A stretch of DNA of 47,046 nucleotides from RFTU01 sp046094505 (GTDB lineage: Bacteria; Pseudomonadota; Gammaproteobacteria; Burkholderiales; Burkholderiaceae_C): NCBI GenBank assembly GCA_046094505.1, contig JBJTHN010000050.1, forward strand, positions 1-47,046, written 5' to 3'. The notes under the pieces were generated by a model that worked only from the letters and a program-made list of their open reading frames with translations, was not told the origin of the DNA and did no database searches. This document shows, piece after piece, positions 16,337 through 25,229 of the stretch; position 1 is the stretch's first letter, and every line of letters begins with the position of its first letter. The position numbers and the translations under genes were made by a program.

Positions 16337-17337
16337 TGCACCACCTCGTCCAACACACAGGCCACCCGGTGTCCGGGGCTGAGCTCGCGCAGCACCGGCG
16401 TGGCAGCCGAACACTCGGCGCGTGCATGTGGGCAGCGCGAAGCAAAGCGGCAGCCCGGCCCGGGCTCGATCAGCTTGGGCACCGAGCCGGGAATGGCCTC
16501 CAGCCGCACCTTGTGCAGCAGGGCCGAGGAGCCGATGCGCGGTATCGATCGGATCAGGCCGCGGGTGTAGGGGTGTCGGGGCTGCGCAAACAGCGCCTGC
16601 ACCGGTGCCTCTTCCACCACCTGCCCGGCATACATCACCACCACGCGCTGGGCCACTTCGGCCACCACCCCCATCGCGTGGGTGATCAGCATGATGGCCA
16701 TGCCCATCTCGGCCTTCAACTCGGCCAAGAGGTCCAGGATCTGCGCTTGGATCGTCACATCCAGCGCGGTGGTGGGCTCATCGGCGATCAGCAACTGCGG
16801 CTTGCAGGCCAGGGCCATGGCGATCATCACCCGCTGGCGCATGCCACCCGAGAACTGATGTGGGTAGTCGCTGACCCGCTTTTCGGGCGTGGGAATGCGA
16901 ACCAGGTGCAGCATCTGCACCGCACGATCCAGGGCCTCGCGCTTGCTCAGGCCTTCATGCAGGCGCAGGCTCTCGGCAATCTGGTCGCCCACGGTGAACA
17001 CGGGGTTCAGGCTGGTCATGGGCTCCTGGAAGATCATCGCGATCTCTTTGGCGCGGATGGCCTGCATCTCCCTTGGACCCAGGGGCACCAGGTCGCGGCC
17101 CTTCCACAACATCTGCCCGGCCACGATGCGCCCGGGTGGCATGTCGATGAGCTTCATCACCGTCTTGGCGGTGACGCTTTTTCCGCAGCCCGATTCGCCC
17201 ACCACGCACAGGGTCTCACCGGCCCGGATCTGCAGGTCCACGCCGTCCACGGCGTGCAGCCAACCGTCCTCGGTGCGAAAGTGGGTCTTGAGTCCCCGGA
17301 TGTCCAACAGGGGGGCGTGGGCAGCGGCGGCGTTCAC
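16333..17337 (-). CDS. peptide-type ABC importer ATPase (DppD/OppD-like)
   Basis: 334 residues. Walker A GESGCGKSV is at 47-55, with Q-loop MIFQEPMTSLNPVFTV, signature SGGMRQRVMIAMAL and Walker B LLIADEPTTALDVTIQ. The C-terminal HPYTRGLIRSIP and the CRFASRCPHARAEC cysteine cluster are typical of the oligopeptide family. The start is GTG at 17335-17337, giving a GTGA overlap with the permease stop; a long in-frame extension upstream is the shadow of the permease gene. It works with the DppF-like protein as a heterodimer. Confidence 0.91.
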   Translation of the reverse strand: MNAAAAHAPLLDIRGLKTHFRTEDGWLHAVDGVDLQIRAGETLCVVGESGCGKSVTAKTVMKLIDMPPGRIVAGQMLWKGRDLVPLGPREMQAIRAKEIAMIFQEPMTSLNPVFTVGDQIAESLRLHEGLSKREALDRAVQMLHLVRIPTPEKRVSDYPHQFSGGMRQRVMIAMALACKPQLLIADEPTTALDVTIQAQILDLLAELKAEMGMAIMLITHAMGVVAEVAQRVVVMYAGQVVEEAPVQALFAQPRHPYTRGLIRSIPRIGSSALLHKVRLEAIPGSVPKLIEPGPGCRFASRCPHARAECSAATPVLRELSPGHRVACVLDEVVQ

Positions 17338-18254
17338 AGCACCCTCCGCGGGTCCAGCGCGTCGCGCAGGCCGTCGCCGATGAAGTTGATGGTCAACACC
17401 GTCAAGAAGATGGCAATGCCCGGGAACAAGGCCCAGTGCACCGCAATGTCCAGGTAGTCGCGGCCGTCGTAAAGGATGCGCCCCCAGGTGGGAATGTCCG
17501 GCGGAAAGCCCAGGCCCAGGAAGGACAGGGTGCTCTCGGCGATGATGGCTGCAGCCACATCGATGGTGGCCGCCACGATCACAGGCCCCATGCTGTTGGG
17601 CAGGATGTGGCGCACGACTTGGCGTGAGGTGCCGGCCCCCAGGGCGCGCGCGGCTTCCACGAATTCCTTTTCCCGCAAGCTGAAGAACTGCGCACGCACC
17701 AAGCGCGCCACCGGCATCCATCGAAAGCCGCCGATCACCGCCACGATCAGGATGAAGATGCCCGCTTCCAGGCCGAAGGTCTGCTTCAGCGGTTCACGAA
17801 ACAGGAAGATCAAGAGCAGCAGCACGGGCAGCTGCGGCAGGCTCAAGAACAGGTCGGTCAGCCACATGAGGGCCGCATCCACCCAGCCGCGCGACATGCC
17901 CGCAATGGCGCCGATCAACACCCCCAAGAGCACCGCGGTGAGCATGGCTGCCAAGCCCACGGCCAGGCTGATGCGCCCGCCGTACAGCAGCCGAGCCAGC
18001 AAATCGCGCCCCAGGTCGTCGGTCCCCAGGGGGTGCTGGGCGCTGGGCTTGGACAAGCTGGCCAAGAGGTCTACATCGTTGATGCCTACTTTCCACACCA
18101 AGGGGCCAAACAGCACCGCCACCACCAGCAGGCCCAAGAGCCACAGGCTCCAGTAGGCCAGCCGGTGGCGCTTGAAGCGGCGCCAGGCTTCCTGCGTGGG
18201 CGACAAGCCTGCCTTGGGTTCAGCGGTAGCTGATGCGGGGGTCAAGCCAGCCAT
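17334..18254 (-). CDS. peptide-type ABC importer permease (DppC-like)
   Basis: 306 residues with an N-terminal cytoplasmic tail, TM1 at about residues 33-55 and five further helices. HPLGTDDLGRDLLARLLYGGR is the DppC-family N-terminal motif, and the EAA loop (EAARALGAGTSRQVVRHILPNSMGP) docks to the ATPase. The start overlaps the DppB-like gene by 35 bp, longer than the other junctions in this operon. ATG 18254 was chosen; a later start would lose the tail but not the transmembrane core. Confidence 0.91.
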   Translation of the reverse strand: MAGLTPASATAEPKAGLSPTQEAWRRFKRHRLAYWSLWLLGLLVVAVLFGPLVWKVGINDVDLLASLSKPSAQHPLGTDDLGRDLLARLLYGGRISLAVGLAAMLTAVLLGVLIGAIAGMSRGWVDAALMWLTDLFLSLPQLPVLLLLIFLFREPLKQTFGLEAGIFILIVAVIGGFRWMPVARLVRAQFFSLREKEFVEAARALGAGTSRQVVRHILPNSMGPVIVAATIDVAAAIIAESTLSFLGLGFPPDIPTWGRILYDGRDYLDIAVHWALFPGIAIFLTVLTINFIGDGLRDALDPRRVL

Positions 18255-19179
18255 AAAGCACGTCAGCCACCAGATTGAAAAAAATCACCAAACCGCTGAA
18301 GACAAAGGTCACGGCCATGATCACCGGGGTGTCGTTGCGCAGGATGGCGTCGATCAGCAGGCTGCCGATGCCCGGAATGCGAAAGATCTGCTCGGTCACG
18401 ATGGCCCCGCCGAACACCGTGGGCATCTGCAGCGCCACCAGCGTGACCACCGGGATCATCGCGTTGCGCACCACGTGGCGCAGCACCACCACGCGTTCGC
18501 TCAAGCCCTTGCTGCGCGCCGTGGTCACATAGTCCAGGCGAATCACATCCAGCACCGCGCTGCGCACATAGCGCATCATGCTGGCCGCTTGGTACAGGCC
18601 CAGCACCGTGATGGGCATGATGCTTTGCTTAAAGTGGTCCCACAGGAACTGCCAGCCGGTGGACGAGATGTCGCTGCGGTACACAAAAGGCAGCCAGCCC
18701 AGCGTGATGGAAAACAGCAGGATGAACAACACGCCGGTGAAGAAGGTGGGCAGCGAAAAGCCCACGAAGGCCACGGTGCTGGCGATGCGGTCAAACCAGG
18801 AGTAGGGCTTGACCGCAGCCAGCACGCCCACGGGTATGGCGACCAGAATGGCCAGAAGCTGCGACAGACCGATCACCACGATGGTCGTGGGTAGGCGTTG
18901 CAGGATGAGCTCATCCACGTTGATTCGGCTCACGAATGAGTAGCCCCAGTCGCCTTGCAGCATGCTGGCCAGCCAACGCAGGTAGCGTTCCCAAACAGGG
19001 TCATCCAAACCGAACTGCACGCGCAGGGCCATGCGCACCTCTGGCGGCACGTTGGGGTTCGTCGCCAGTTCCTCAAAGGGGTCGCCCGGTGCCAGTGCCA
19101 GCACGGTGAACAGCACCGCGCTGATCCCCAGCAGGCTGGGCAGCGAGATCAAGAAACGGCGCAGGATGTAGCCGCCCAC
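18220..19179 (-). CDS. peptide-type ABC importer permease (DppB-like)
   Basis: 319 residues, six transmembrane helices. The N-terminus YILRRFLISLPSLLGISAVLF and the loop LAPGDPFEELA are standard for DppB/OppB. The EAA-type loop reads TTARSKGLSERVVVLRHVVRNA, and the family ending is LVADVLYGWLDPRI. The start is GTG at 19177-19179, 14 bp after the binding-protein stop, with a GGCGGGG-like ribosome site. With the DppC-like partner it forms the membrane channel. Confidence 0.91.
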   Translation of the reverse strand: MGGYILRRFLISLPSLLGISAVLFTVLALAPGDPFEELATNPNVPPEVRMALRVQFGLDDPVWERYLRWLASMLQGDWGYSFVSRINVDELILQRLPTTIVVIGLSQLLAILVAIPVGVLAAVKPYSWFDRIASTVAFVGFSLPTFFTGVLFILLFSITLGWLPFVYRSDISSTGWQFLWDHFKQSIMPITVLGLYQAASMMRYVRSAVLDVIRLDYVTTARSKGLSERVVVLRHVVRNAMIPVVTLVALQMPTVFGGAIVTEQIFRIPGIGSLLIDAILRNDTPVIMAVTFVFSGLVIFFNLVADVLYGWLDPRISYR

Positions 19180-19193
19180 GGTCTACCCCGCCT

Positions 19194-20984
19194 TCAGGCC
19201 TCGCGCGTCCAGTAGCCCAAGGCCCACGTGGTGTTGTCCCAGGCCGAGAGCACGGGGCGCAGCTTGGCGCCCACCCCATAGGGCCGCGGCCGCAAGAACA
19301 GCGGCACCACATGCTGATCGGCCACCAGCAGGTCGTTCATGCGGATGAACAGGGCCGCACGCTTGACCGGGTCAATCTCCCCCTGTGCGGCCTTGTGCGC
19401 GGCGTCGTACTCGGCGTTTTGCCAGCGGGTGAGGTTGCGCCTTGCCCACTTGTTTTCCTTCTGCGACAGCTCCCAAGACGTGAACTGCTCCATGAAGGTC
19501 TGCGGATCGGGCTGCGTCATGGTGGTGGTGTACATCTGCATGTCGGCCCAGAACTTCTGGTAGGTGTCGGGGTTGGCAAAGTCGCCCCCGAAGTACACCG
19601 CGGCCACCACGCTCTTGAGTTCAAGGTCGATCCCTGCCTTGCTGCAGGCGTCCTTGATGATGGCCTGGCACTTCTGGCGCGGCCCACTCACCGAAGTCTG
19701 GAACACGAATTTGAGCTTGGTGCCCCCCTTGGCGCGGATGCCGTCAGGCCCGCGCTTCCAGCCGGCCGCCTCCAGCACCTGGTTGGCCTTCTCAATGTTG
19801 AATTCGAACTTCGGCGTGCTGCTGCGAAAGCGAACCGGGTTGTTCAGGAAGTTCGCGGAGGCAATCGCCCCGCGGCCATAGATGGCCTCGGCGATGCTCT
19901 TGCGGTCGATCAAGAGGCTCATGGCCTCGCGCACCGCACGCTCGCTGAAGGCCGGGTGGCGGCTCTTGGCGCTGGCCCGCTCGCCGTCGACTTCCTTCCA
20001 GGGGTCGGTGGGGTTCAGGGCCACGAACTCGAGGTCGCTGCCTTCGAAGAAATGAACCTTGCCACGCCCAGCCGATTCCAGCTGGCGCAGGATCACATCT
20101 TCTACGGAAAGGTTCCACGCCAGGTCGAACTCGCCCGTCTGCAGCACCGAGCGCGCCGCACTGGTGGCGTCGCCCCCGCCCTTGAGCTCCAAGTTATCGA
20201 AGAATGGCTGATTGGGGACGTGGTAACTGGGATTGGCTTCAGCACGCAGCATGTCACCGGGCTTGAAGTCCAGTAGGCGGTACGGGCCCGTGCCCACGGG
20301 CTTGAGGTTGGCCGGGTTTTCGCGTGACTTTGCACCAGCAAACGGCTCGAACACATGCTTGGGCAGGATCAGGCCCCAGGTACCCACGAAGGGCTCGGCC
20401 CAGTAGGGCGTGGGCCTGGCGAATTCCACCCGCACCGTGTGCGAGTCCACCTTCACCACCTTGATGTCGCGGTAGATGTTGACCGTGAGCATGGCCGATG
20501 CGGGGTCACCCGCGTACTGCCAGGTGAAGATCACATCATCAGCGGTGAAGTCGCGCCCGTCGTGCCACTTCACACCGCGCTTGAGCTTCCAGGTGACGGT
20601 CCGCCCATCTGCAGAGAGGCCGCCGTTGGCGCGGGTAGGGACTTCAGCGGCCAACACGGGAATGAGATTGCCTTCGACGTCCCAGCCGCCCAGTGGCTCG
20701 TAGAAGATGCGGCAGGAATCCTGGTCCTTGGTCCCGCCGGCGTAGTGGGGGTTCAGGTGCACTGGGGCTTGCCAGTACATCAGCCGCAGCGTGCCGCCAC
20801 CGCCGCGCTTGGTGCCGCGATAGGGCATGGGCGTGTTGGACTGAGCGATGCCTTCGTGCATCAAGATCATGGAGGCCATGGGGGCGGTGAGGCCCAGGCC
20901 CACGAGTTGTTCGATGAAGCGGCGGCGCGGCAGCACACCTTGCCGAACTTCTTCCACCAGTGCGCGCAATTGGTTTTCGTTCAT
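19194..20984 (-). CDS. peptide-type ABC importer substrate-binding protein
   Basis: 596 residues, SBP family 5 (DppA/OppA-like). The N-terminus carries a twin-arginine-like motif PRRRFIEQLVGLGL (residues 19-32), suggesting Tat export of a folded periplasmic protein; no lipobox is seen. LKRGVKWHDGRDFTADDVIFT (about residues 135-155) is the family signature. Ligand pocket residues do not reveal the substrate. ATG 20984 has GGAGG about 6 nt upstream. It is the first gene of the importer operon and lies 136 bp from a chrA remnant on the other strand. Confidence 0.92.
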   Translation of the reverse strand: MNENQLRALVEEVRQGVLPRRRFIEQLVGLGLTAPMASMILMHEGIAQSNTPMPYRGTKRGGGGTLRLMYWQAPVHLNPHYAGGTKDQDSCRIFYEPLGGWDVEGNLIPVLAAEVPTRANGGLSADGRTVTWKLKRGVKWHDGRDFTADDVIFTWQYAGDPASAMLTVNIYRDIKVVKVDSHTVRVEFARPTPYWAEPFVGTWGLILPKHVFEPFAGAKSRENPANLKPVGTGPYRLLDFKPGDMLRAEANPSYHVPNQPFFDNLELKGGGDATSAARSVLQTGEFDLAWNLSVEDVILRQLESAGRGKVHFFEGSDLEFVALNPTDPWKEVDGERASAKSRHPAFSERAVREAMSLLIDRKSIAEAIYGRGAIASANFLNNPVRFRSSTPKFEFNIEKANQVLEAAGWKRGPDGIRAKGGTKLKFVFQTSVSGPRQKCQAIIKDACSKAGIDLELKSVVAAVYFGGDFANPDTYQKFWADMQMYTTTMTQPDPQTFMEQFTSWELSQKENKWARRNLTRWQNAEYDAAHKAAQGEIDPVKRAALFIRMNDLLVADQHVVPLFLRPRPYGVGAKLRPVLSAWDNTTWALGYWTREA

Positions 20985-21120
20985 ACAGACCTCCGATACC
21001 TTGATGACGCCATGGGACGTGCCGCCCCAGGATGGCCCGCCGCATGGTACCCAGTCCCCTTGGATGGCCTATCGGGGTAGGCCCGGGGGTGACCCCAATC
21101 GGGCAGGTTCTGCAGGCTCC

Positions 21121-21375
21121 ATGAGTGCGAGGACAATCCCCGGCACCTTGAGCCCGTTCGAAGATTCCCCGCAGCCCCGTGGCCCGGCTGACCTCTTTTG
21201 GGCCTTCACCGTCCTGGCCTTGCAGGGCTTTGGCGGGGTGCTGGCTGTGGCCCACCGTGAGTTGGTGGAGCGGCGGCGGTGGATGAGCAACGAGGCCTAT
21301 CTGCAGGAGGTGGCGCTGTCGCAGGCGCTGCCCGGCATGCTGCTGGAATGGCGCTTGCCGCTCAGTCGGGCTTGA
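21121..21375 (+). pseudogene. chrA: truncated chromate transporter (ChrA N-terminus)
   Basis: 84-residue remnant. PADLFWAFTVLALQGFGGVL, HRELVERRRWMSNEAYLQ and ALSQALPG match the start of short-chain ChrA/CHR-domain chromate transporters, covering TM1 and the conserved loop. After ALPG the expected PNVVNL helix is missing and a short unrelated tail leads to a stop. The rest of the roughly 170-190 residue protein and its usual partner gene are absent. The last 14 bp overlap the 3' end of the convergent Bug-family gene, so a deletion probably fused chrA to that gene's flank. It is unlikely to function. Confidence 0.72.
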
Positions 21376-22354
21376 TCCGCGCACGGTCCACCACCGGTTT
21401 CCAACGCTGCTGTTCTTGCGCGATGAAGCGCGCGAACTCAGCGGGCCCACCGCCCACGCCGATCACCGCATCGGTGCTGAACTTTTCGTTCGTGGCCGGT
21501 TGCTTGACCGCAGAAGTGGAGGCTGCTGCCAAGACCTCCACGGCCGCTTGCGGCAGGTTGGCCGGCCCCAAGATGCCGTACCACTGGGTCATCTCAAACC
21601 CTGGCCAGCCTTGCTCGGCCACGGTGGGCACATCGGGCAACTGTGGCAGGCGCTGCAGGGTGCCGGTGGCGATGCAGCGCAGGCGCCCCGTGCGCACGAA
21701 CTGAATCACCGCGGCCGCACCCACCGAAGCCGCCTGCAAGCGCCCGGCCAGGAGGTCGGTGAGCTGCGGACCGGTGCCGCGGTAGGGGACGTGCACGATG
21801 AAGGTGTCGGTCACCATCTTCAGGTATTCCATGGCCAGGTGGCCGGCGCTGCCGTTGCCGGCCGACCCGTAACTCAGCTGCCCGGGGCGCTTCTTCACAT
21901 AGTCTACGAACTCGCGCAGGTTCTTCACCGGCAGGTCGGGGTGCACCAGGTACAGGCTGGGTACCTTGGCCAACAGCGACACCGGTTTGAAGTCCTTGTT
22001 CGGGTCGTAGGGCAGGCGGTCGAACATATAGGGGTTGACCGCCATCGTTCCGATGTGGCCCAGGATCAGGGTGTGCTGGTCATCCGAGCGCGCCACCTCC
22101 TGCATGGCCACATTGCCGGCGGCGCCGGGCTTGTTCTCCACATACACGGTTTGGCCCAGGCTCTTGGTGAGCTCGAAGGCCGTGGCGCGCGCGATGATCT
22201 CGCTGCTGCCCCCGGGGGCGAAGGGCACCACGAATCGCACAGAGCGTTGGGGCCAGGTTTTGCTTTGAGCCCAAGTGGGCAGGGCCAGGCTGGTGCCCAG
22301 TGAGGCAGCCAGCGTGCTGCTGGCCTTGAGCCAGTGGCGTCGGTCGAAGGTCAT
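21362..22354 (-). CDS. Bug-family tripartite tricarboxylate transporter binding protein (orphan)
   Basis: 330 residues. The N-terminal DRRHWLKASSTLAASLG and a cleavage site after LPTWAQ indicate a Tat- or Sec-type signal. The mature part begins with the Bug family's VRFVVPFAPGGSSEIIARA and ends KPVVDRARIKPD; PVSLLAKVPSLYLVHPDLP and PYRGTGPQLTDLLAGRLQ are further family blocks. Bug proteins bind carboxylates or similar acids in the periplasm for TTT-type import or sensing. ATG 22354 is chosen as the start of the signal peptide. It lies just downstream of the porin terminator, so it may be transcribed separately. Confidence 0.9.
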   Translation of the reverse strand: MTFDRRHWLKASSTLAASLGTSLALPTWAQSKTWPQRSVRFVVPFAPGGSSEIIARATAFELTKSLGQTVYVENKPGAAGNVAMQEVARSDDQHTLILGHIGTMAVNPYMFDRLPYDPNKDFKPVSLLAKVPSLYLVHPDLPVKNLREFVDYVKKRPGQLSYGSAGNGSAGHLAMEYLKMVTDTFIVHVPYRGTGPQLTDLLAGRLQAASVGAAAVIQFVRTGRLRCIATGTLQRLPQLPDVPTVAEQGWPGFEMTQWYGILGPANLPQAAVEVLAAASTSAVKQPATNEKFSTDAVIGVGGGPAEFARFIAQEQQRWKPVVDRARIKPD

Positions 22355-22385
22355 TCGGGTTACAGCTCCGATGAGCGGGTACATG

Positions 22386-22417
22386 AAAAAACCCACGGGG
22401 CTTACGCCGCGTGGGTT
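22386..22417 (-). terminator. rho-independent terminator of the porin gene
   Basis: Read on the minus strand: stem AACCCACG / CGTGGGTT (arms 22410-22417 and 22390-22397), followed by a T-run (A-run 22386-22391 on the plus strand). It begins 37 bp after the porin stop and ends 31 bp before the Bug-gene start. Confidence 0.85.
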
Positions 22418-22454
22418 CCGATGAAACAGCACCGGGGCCTGCCCGGCAGCTGGA

Positions 22455-23552
22455 TCAGAAGGCGTGGCTGATGCCGAAGCCCAAAGAGTTCTTGTTGGCC
22501 GTGGCGTTGGACGTCACTTGAGCGGCCACACCCGGGGTGAGATCGATCTTCTTCTCGGTGTAGGCCAGGTACAGGTAGGTGCGCGGCGACAGCGTGTAGC
22601 GTGCCGAAACACCCGTGCGGCCGTAGGTGCGGTCAGCAGCGCCCACCGTGGTGGGCACCGAGGTCTGCGACTCGGTGTACTGCACGCGCAGCGACAGTTC
22701 CTTGCTCACCGGGTAGATCACGCCGATGTTGTAGGCCTTGTGCGTGGGCAGGGTGGCCGCCGAGGTCAGCGTGTTGGCGGCGTTGCTGGCCAGCAGACGG
22801 TCGGTCATCTGGTAGCCCAGGGCCACGGTGGCGAAGCCCAGGTTGTACTGGCCGCTGACGGTGGTCACTTGGTTCCAGCGGTCCAGGCCAGTCACGCCAG
22901 CCCCATCGTAGTACTCATACGTCAGGGCAGCGCGCAGCGGGCCGTTGGAGTACGTCAGCAACACGCCGTTGGTCGACGCGGTTACGCGCTGGCCCACGGC
23001 CTGCTGAACGCGCAGCTGAACACCGGAAATCACCGGCGAGGTGTAGCGCACCGCGTTGTCCACGCGGGTACCGAAGTTCTGCATCAGTTGCAGGCCAGAG
23101 TTGGAGGTCGTGACCGACAACTCACCTTCGGTGGCCACGTCGTTGAAGTTGCCGTTGTTCATCACGCGGTGCATCGTCTCTTGACGGCCGAGTGTGATCT
23201 CACCGAAGCCGCCACCAACACCCACCCAGGCGTGACGGTTGAACAATTGATTGTTAGAACTCGTGGTTCCGTTCTCGGGGTTGATCGCGGCTTCCAACTG
23301 GAAGATGCCCCTGAGCCCGCCGCCCAGGTTTTCAGAGCCGCGCATACCGAAGCGTGAGCCGCGCGGGTTGGTCGGGTTGTACACGTTCATGCCCGTCACC
23401 GTGGTCGAGGGCGTGGTGGCGCTGCCGAAAGTCTTTGACTGGGCGATGTTCACGTCCATGATGCCGTACAGCGTGACGCTGGAGGCTTGTTGGGCGCCGG
23501 CGGTGGCGGTGAAAGCGGTCAGCACGGCGCCGACGATGAGGGTCTTCTTCAT
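22455..23552 (-). CDS. Gram-negative general porin (Burkholderiales trimeric type)
   Basis: 365 residues. The signal peptide MKKTLIVGAVLTAFTATAGA is followed by SSVTLYGIMDVNIA, the first barrel strand typical of Omp32/OmpC-like beta-proteobacterial porins. SRFGMRGSENLGGGLRGIFQLE is the conserved second block, and the protein ends GFGISHAF with terminal Phe. A 16-stranded outer-membrane barrel is expected, often anion-selective in this family. ATG 23552 has GGAGAA about 9 nt upstream. It lies between the TctA gene and the orphan Bug gene, suggesting that it supplies the outer-membrane step for the same acids. Confidence 0.93.
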   Translation of the reverse strand: MKKTLIVGAVLTAFTATAGAQQASSVTLYGIMDVNIAQSKTFGSATTPSTTVTGMNVYNPTNPRGSRFGMRGSENLGGGLRGIFQLEAAINPENGTTSSNNQLFNRHAWVGVGGGFGEITLGRQETMHRVMNNGNFNDVATEGELSVTTSNSGLQLMQNFGTRVDNAVRYTSPVISGVQLRVQQAVGQRVTASTNGVLLTYSNGPLRAALTYEYYDGAGVTGLDRWNQVTTVSGQYNLGFATVALGYQMTDRLLASNAANTLTSAATLPTHKAYNIGVIYPVSKELSLRVQYTESQTSVPTTVGAADRTYGRTGVSARYTLSPRTYLYLAYTEKKIDLTPGVAAQVTSNATANKNSLGFGISHAF

Positions 23553-23583
23553 GTTTGAAGGTTCTCCGGTGGGTAAAGATGCC

Positions 23584-23613
23584 AATAAAGTTTTTGGGAG
23601 CTTAGCCCAACAA
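23584..23613 (-). promoter_or_regulatory. candidate porin promoter
   Basis: On the minus strand TTGTTG (23608-23613) and TTTATT (23584-23589) are spaced by 18 bp, giving a leader of about 25-30 nt. The -35 lies in one arm of an inverted repeat, CAACAA-N8-TTGTTG (23608-23627), which could be an operator. Matches to consensus are moderate. Confidence 0.4.
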
Positions 23614-23663
23614 CGGTGCAATTGTTGCGGCTAAAGGATGTCAGCCGCGTGACGAACGTCGGT

Positions 23664-23677
23664 ATTGGCAGGCCAAT
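23664..23677 (+). repeat. short palindrome ATTGGC-AG-GCCAAT
   Basis: A perfect 6-bp inverted repeat with a 2-bp centre, lying between the TctA stop (23709) and the porin promoter. It might be an operator or a weak hairpin at the end of the tctCBA transcript. No T-run follows. Confidence 0.3.
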
Positions 23678-23708
23678 GTTGCATGAATCCAACTGTTTGG
23701 CGCCGAAA

Positions 23709-25196
23709 TCAGGCTCGGCGGGCGATCCGACGCCACAGCGGCGGCAGCAGCAGAACGGCCAGCACCACCGACAGCAGCGCCACCGACACCGGGCGCTCCA
23801 GGAAAACCCCCCACCGGCCTTCGCCAATCGACAGCGCGTTGCGCATCTGCGCCTCGGCCATGGGCCCCATGATCATGCCGACGATGACCGGAGCGGTGGG
23901 GAAGTCCAAGCGGCGCAGCGCCAGCCCCAAGAGGCCGGTGCCCAGCATCAGGAACAGGTCGAAGGCGCTTTGCCGCATGCCGTACACGCCCACGGTGGCG
24001 AAGATGAGGATGCCCGCGTACAGCGGCGCCCGCGGAATCTGCAGAAGCTTCACCCACAGGCCCACCAGGGGCAGGTTCAGCACCAGCAGCATGACGTTGC
24101 CGATGTAGAGCGAAGCGATCAGCGCCCATACCAGGTCAGCTGAATTGGTGAACAGCTGCGGCCCGGCCTGAATGCCGTAGTTCTGCAAGGCCGACAACAT
24201 GATGGCCGCCGTCACGGTGGTGGGAATGCCCAGGGTGAGCATGGGTACCAGGGCCGCCGTGACCGAGGCGTTGTTGGCCGCCTCGGGGCCGGCCACACCC
24301 TCGATGGCCCCTGTGGTGCCGAACTCTTCGGGATGCTTGGAGAGTTTGCGCTCGGTGGCGTAGCTCAGAAAGGTCGGAATCTCAGCGCCGCCGGCCGGGA
24401 TGGTGCCAAAGGGAAAGCCAAAAGCCGTGCCCCGCAACCAGGCTGGCCAGGAGCGGCGCCACTCCTGCCGCGTCATGTGCACGCGCCCAGAGCGCTGGAT
24501 GCTGGTGGTGCTTTTGCCCTCGTACAGCGCGGTGTACAGCGCCTCGCCCACGGCAAACAGGCCCACGGCCACCAGCACCACCTCGATGCCGTCCAAGAAC
24601 TCAGGCACCCCGCCGGTGTAACGCACCGCAGCCGTGATCTGGTCTATGCCCACAAGGCCGATGGCCAAGCCGATGAACAACGACGTGATGCCCCGCAGGG
24701 CGCTCTTGCCCAGCACCGCACTGACCGTGGTGAAGGCCAGCAGCATCAGGCAGAAGTATTCGGGCGGGCCCAGTTGCACCGCTGCGTTGGCCACCCACGG
24801 GGCGAACAGCGTGACCAAGACCGTGGCGATGGTGCCGGCCACGAACGAGCCGATGGCGGAGGTGGCCAAGGCGGCGCCGGCACGACCGCTGCGGGCCATC
24901 TTGAAGCCTTCCATGGCCGTCACCATGGTGGCCGTTTCACCGGGCGTGTTCAACAGGATGGAGGTGGTGGAGCCTCCGTACATGGCACCGTAGTAGATGC
25001 CTGCGAAAAAGATCATGGAGGCCGTGGGCTCGACCTGGGATGTGATCGGCAGCAGCATGGCCACCGTGACCGCAGGGCCCAGGCCCGGCAGCACGCCAAT
25101 GGCGGTGCCGATGGCGCATCCCACAAAGGCCCACATCAGATTGATGGGCGTGGCGGCGGTGGCAAAGCCCGCCAACAGTTGGGTGGTGATGTCCAT
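23709..25196 (-). CDS. tctA: tripartite tricarboxylate transporter large permease (TctA family)
   Basis: 495 residues, 11-12 predicted membrane helices. GCAIGTAIGVLPGLGPAVTV (near residue 30) and PFGTIPAGGAEIPTFLSYATE (about 235) are the two conserved glycine/proline-rich blocks of TctA, and YGGSTTSILLNTPGE carries the family motif. It is the sodium- or proton-coupled inner-membrane channel that takes substrate from a TctC/Bug binding protein. ATG 25196 lies 33 bp after the TctB stop; the order TctC-TctB-TctA is read leftward. Transported acid unknown. Confidence 0.94.
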   Translation of the reverse strand: MDITTQLLAGFATAATPINLMWAFVGCAIGTAIGVLPGLGPAVTVAMLLPITSQVEPTASMIFFAGIYYGAMYGGSTTSILLNTPGETATMVTAMEGFKMARSGRAGAALATSAIGSFVAGTIATVLVTLFAPWVANAAVQLGPPEYFCLMLLAFTTVSAVLGKSALRGITSLFIGLAIGLVGIDQITAAVRYTGGVPEFLDGIEVVLVAVGLFAVGEALYTALYEGKSTTSIQRSGRVHMTRQEWRRSWPAWLRGTAFGFPFGTIPAGGAEIPTFLSYATERKLSKHPEEFGTTGAIEGVAGPEAANNASVTAALVPMLTLGIPTTVTAAIMLSALQNYGIQAGPQLFTNSADLVWALIASLYIGNVMLLVLNLPLVGLWVKLLQIPRAPLYAGILIFATVGVYGMRQSAFDLFLMLGTGLLGLALRRLDFPTAPVIVGMIMGPMAEAQMRNALSIGEGRWGVFLERPVSVALLSVVLAVLLLPPLWRRIARRA

Positions 25197-25229
25197 CGTG
25201 GGAAGGCCGCGCTGCCGAGGGCGCGCGGA

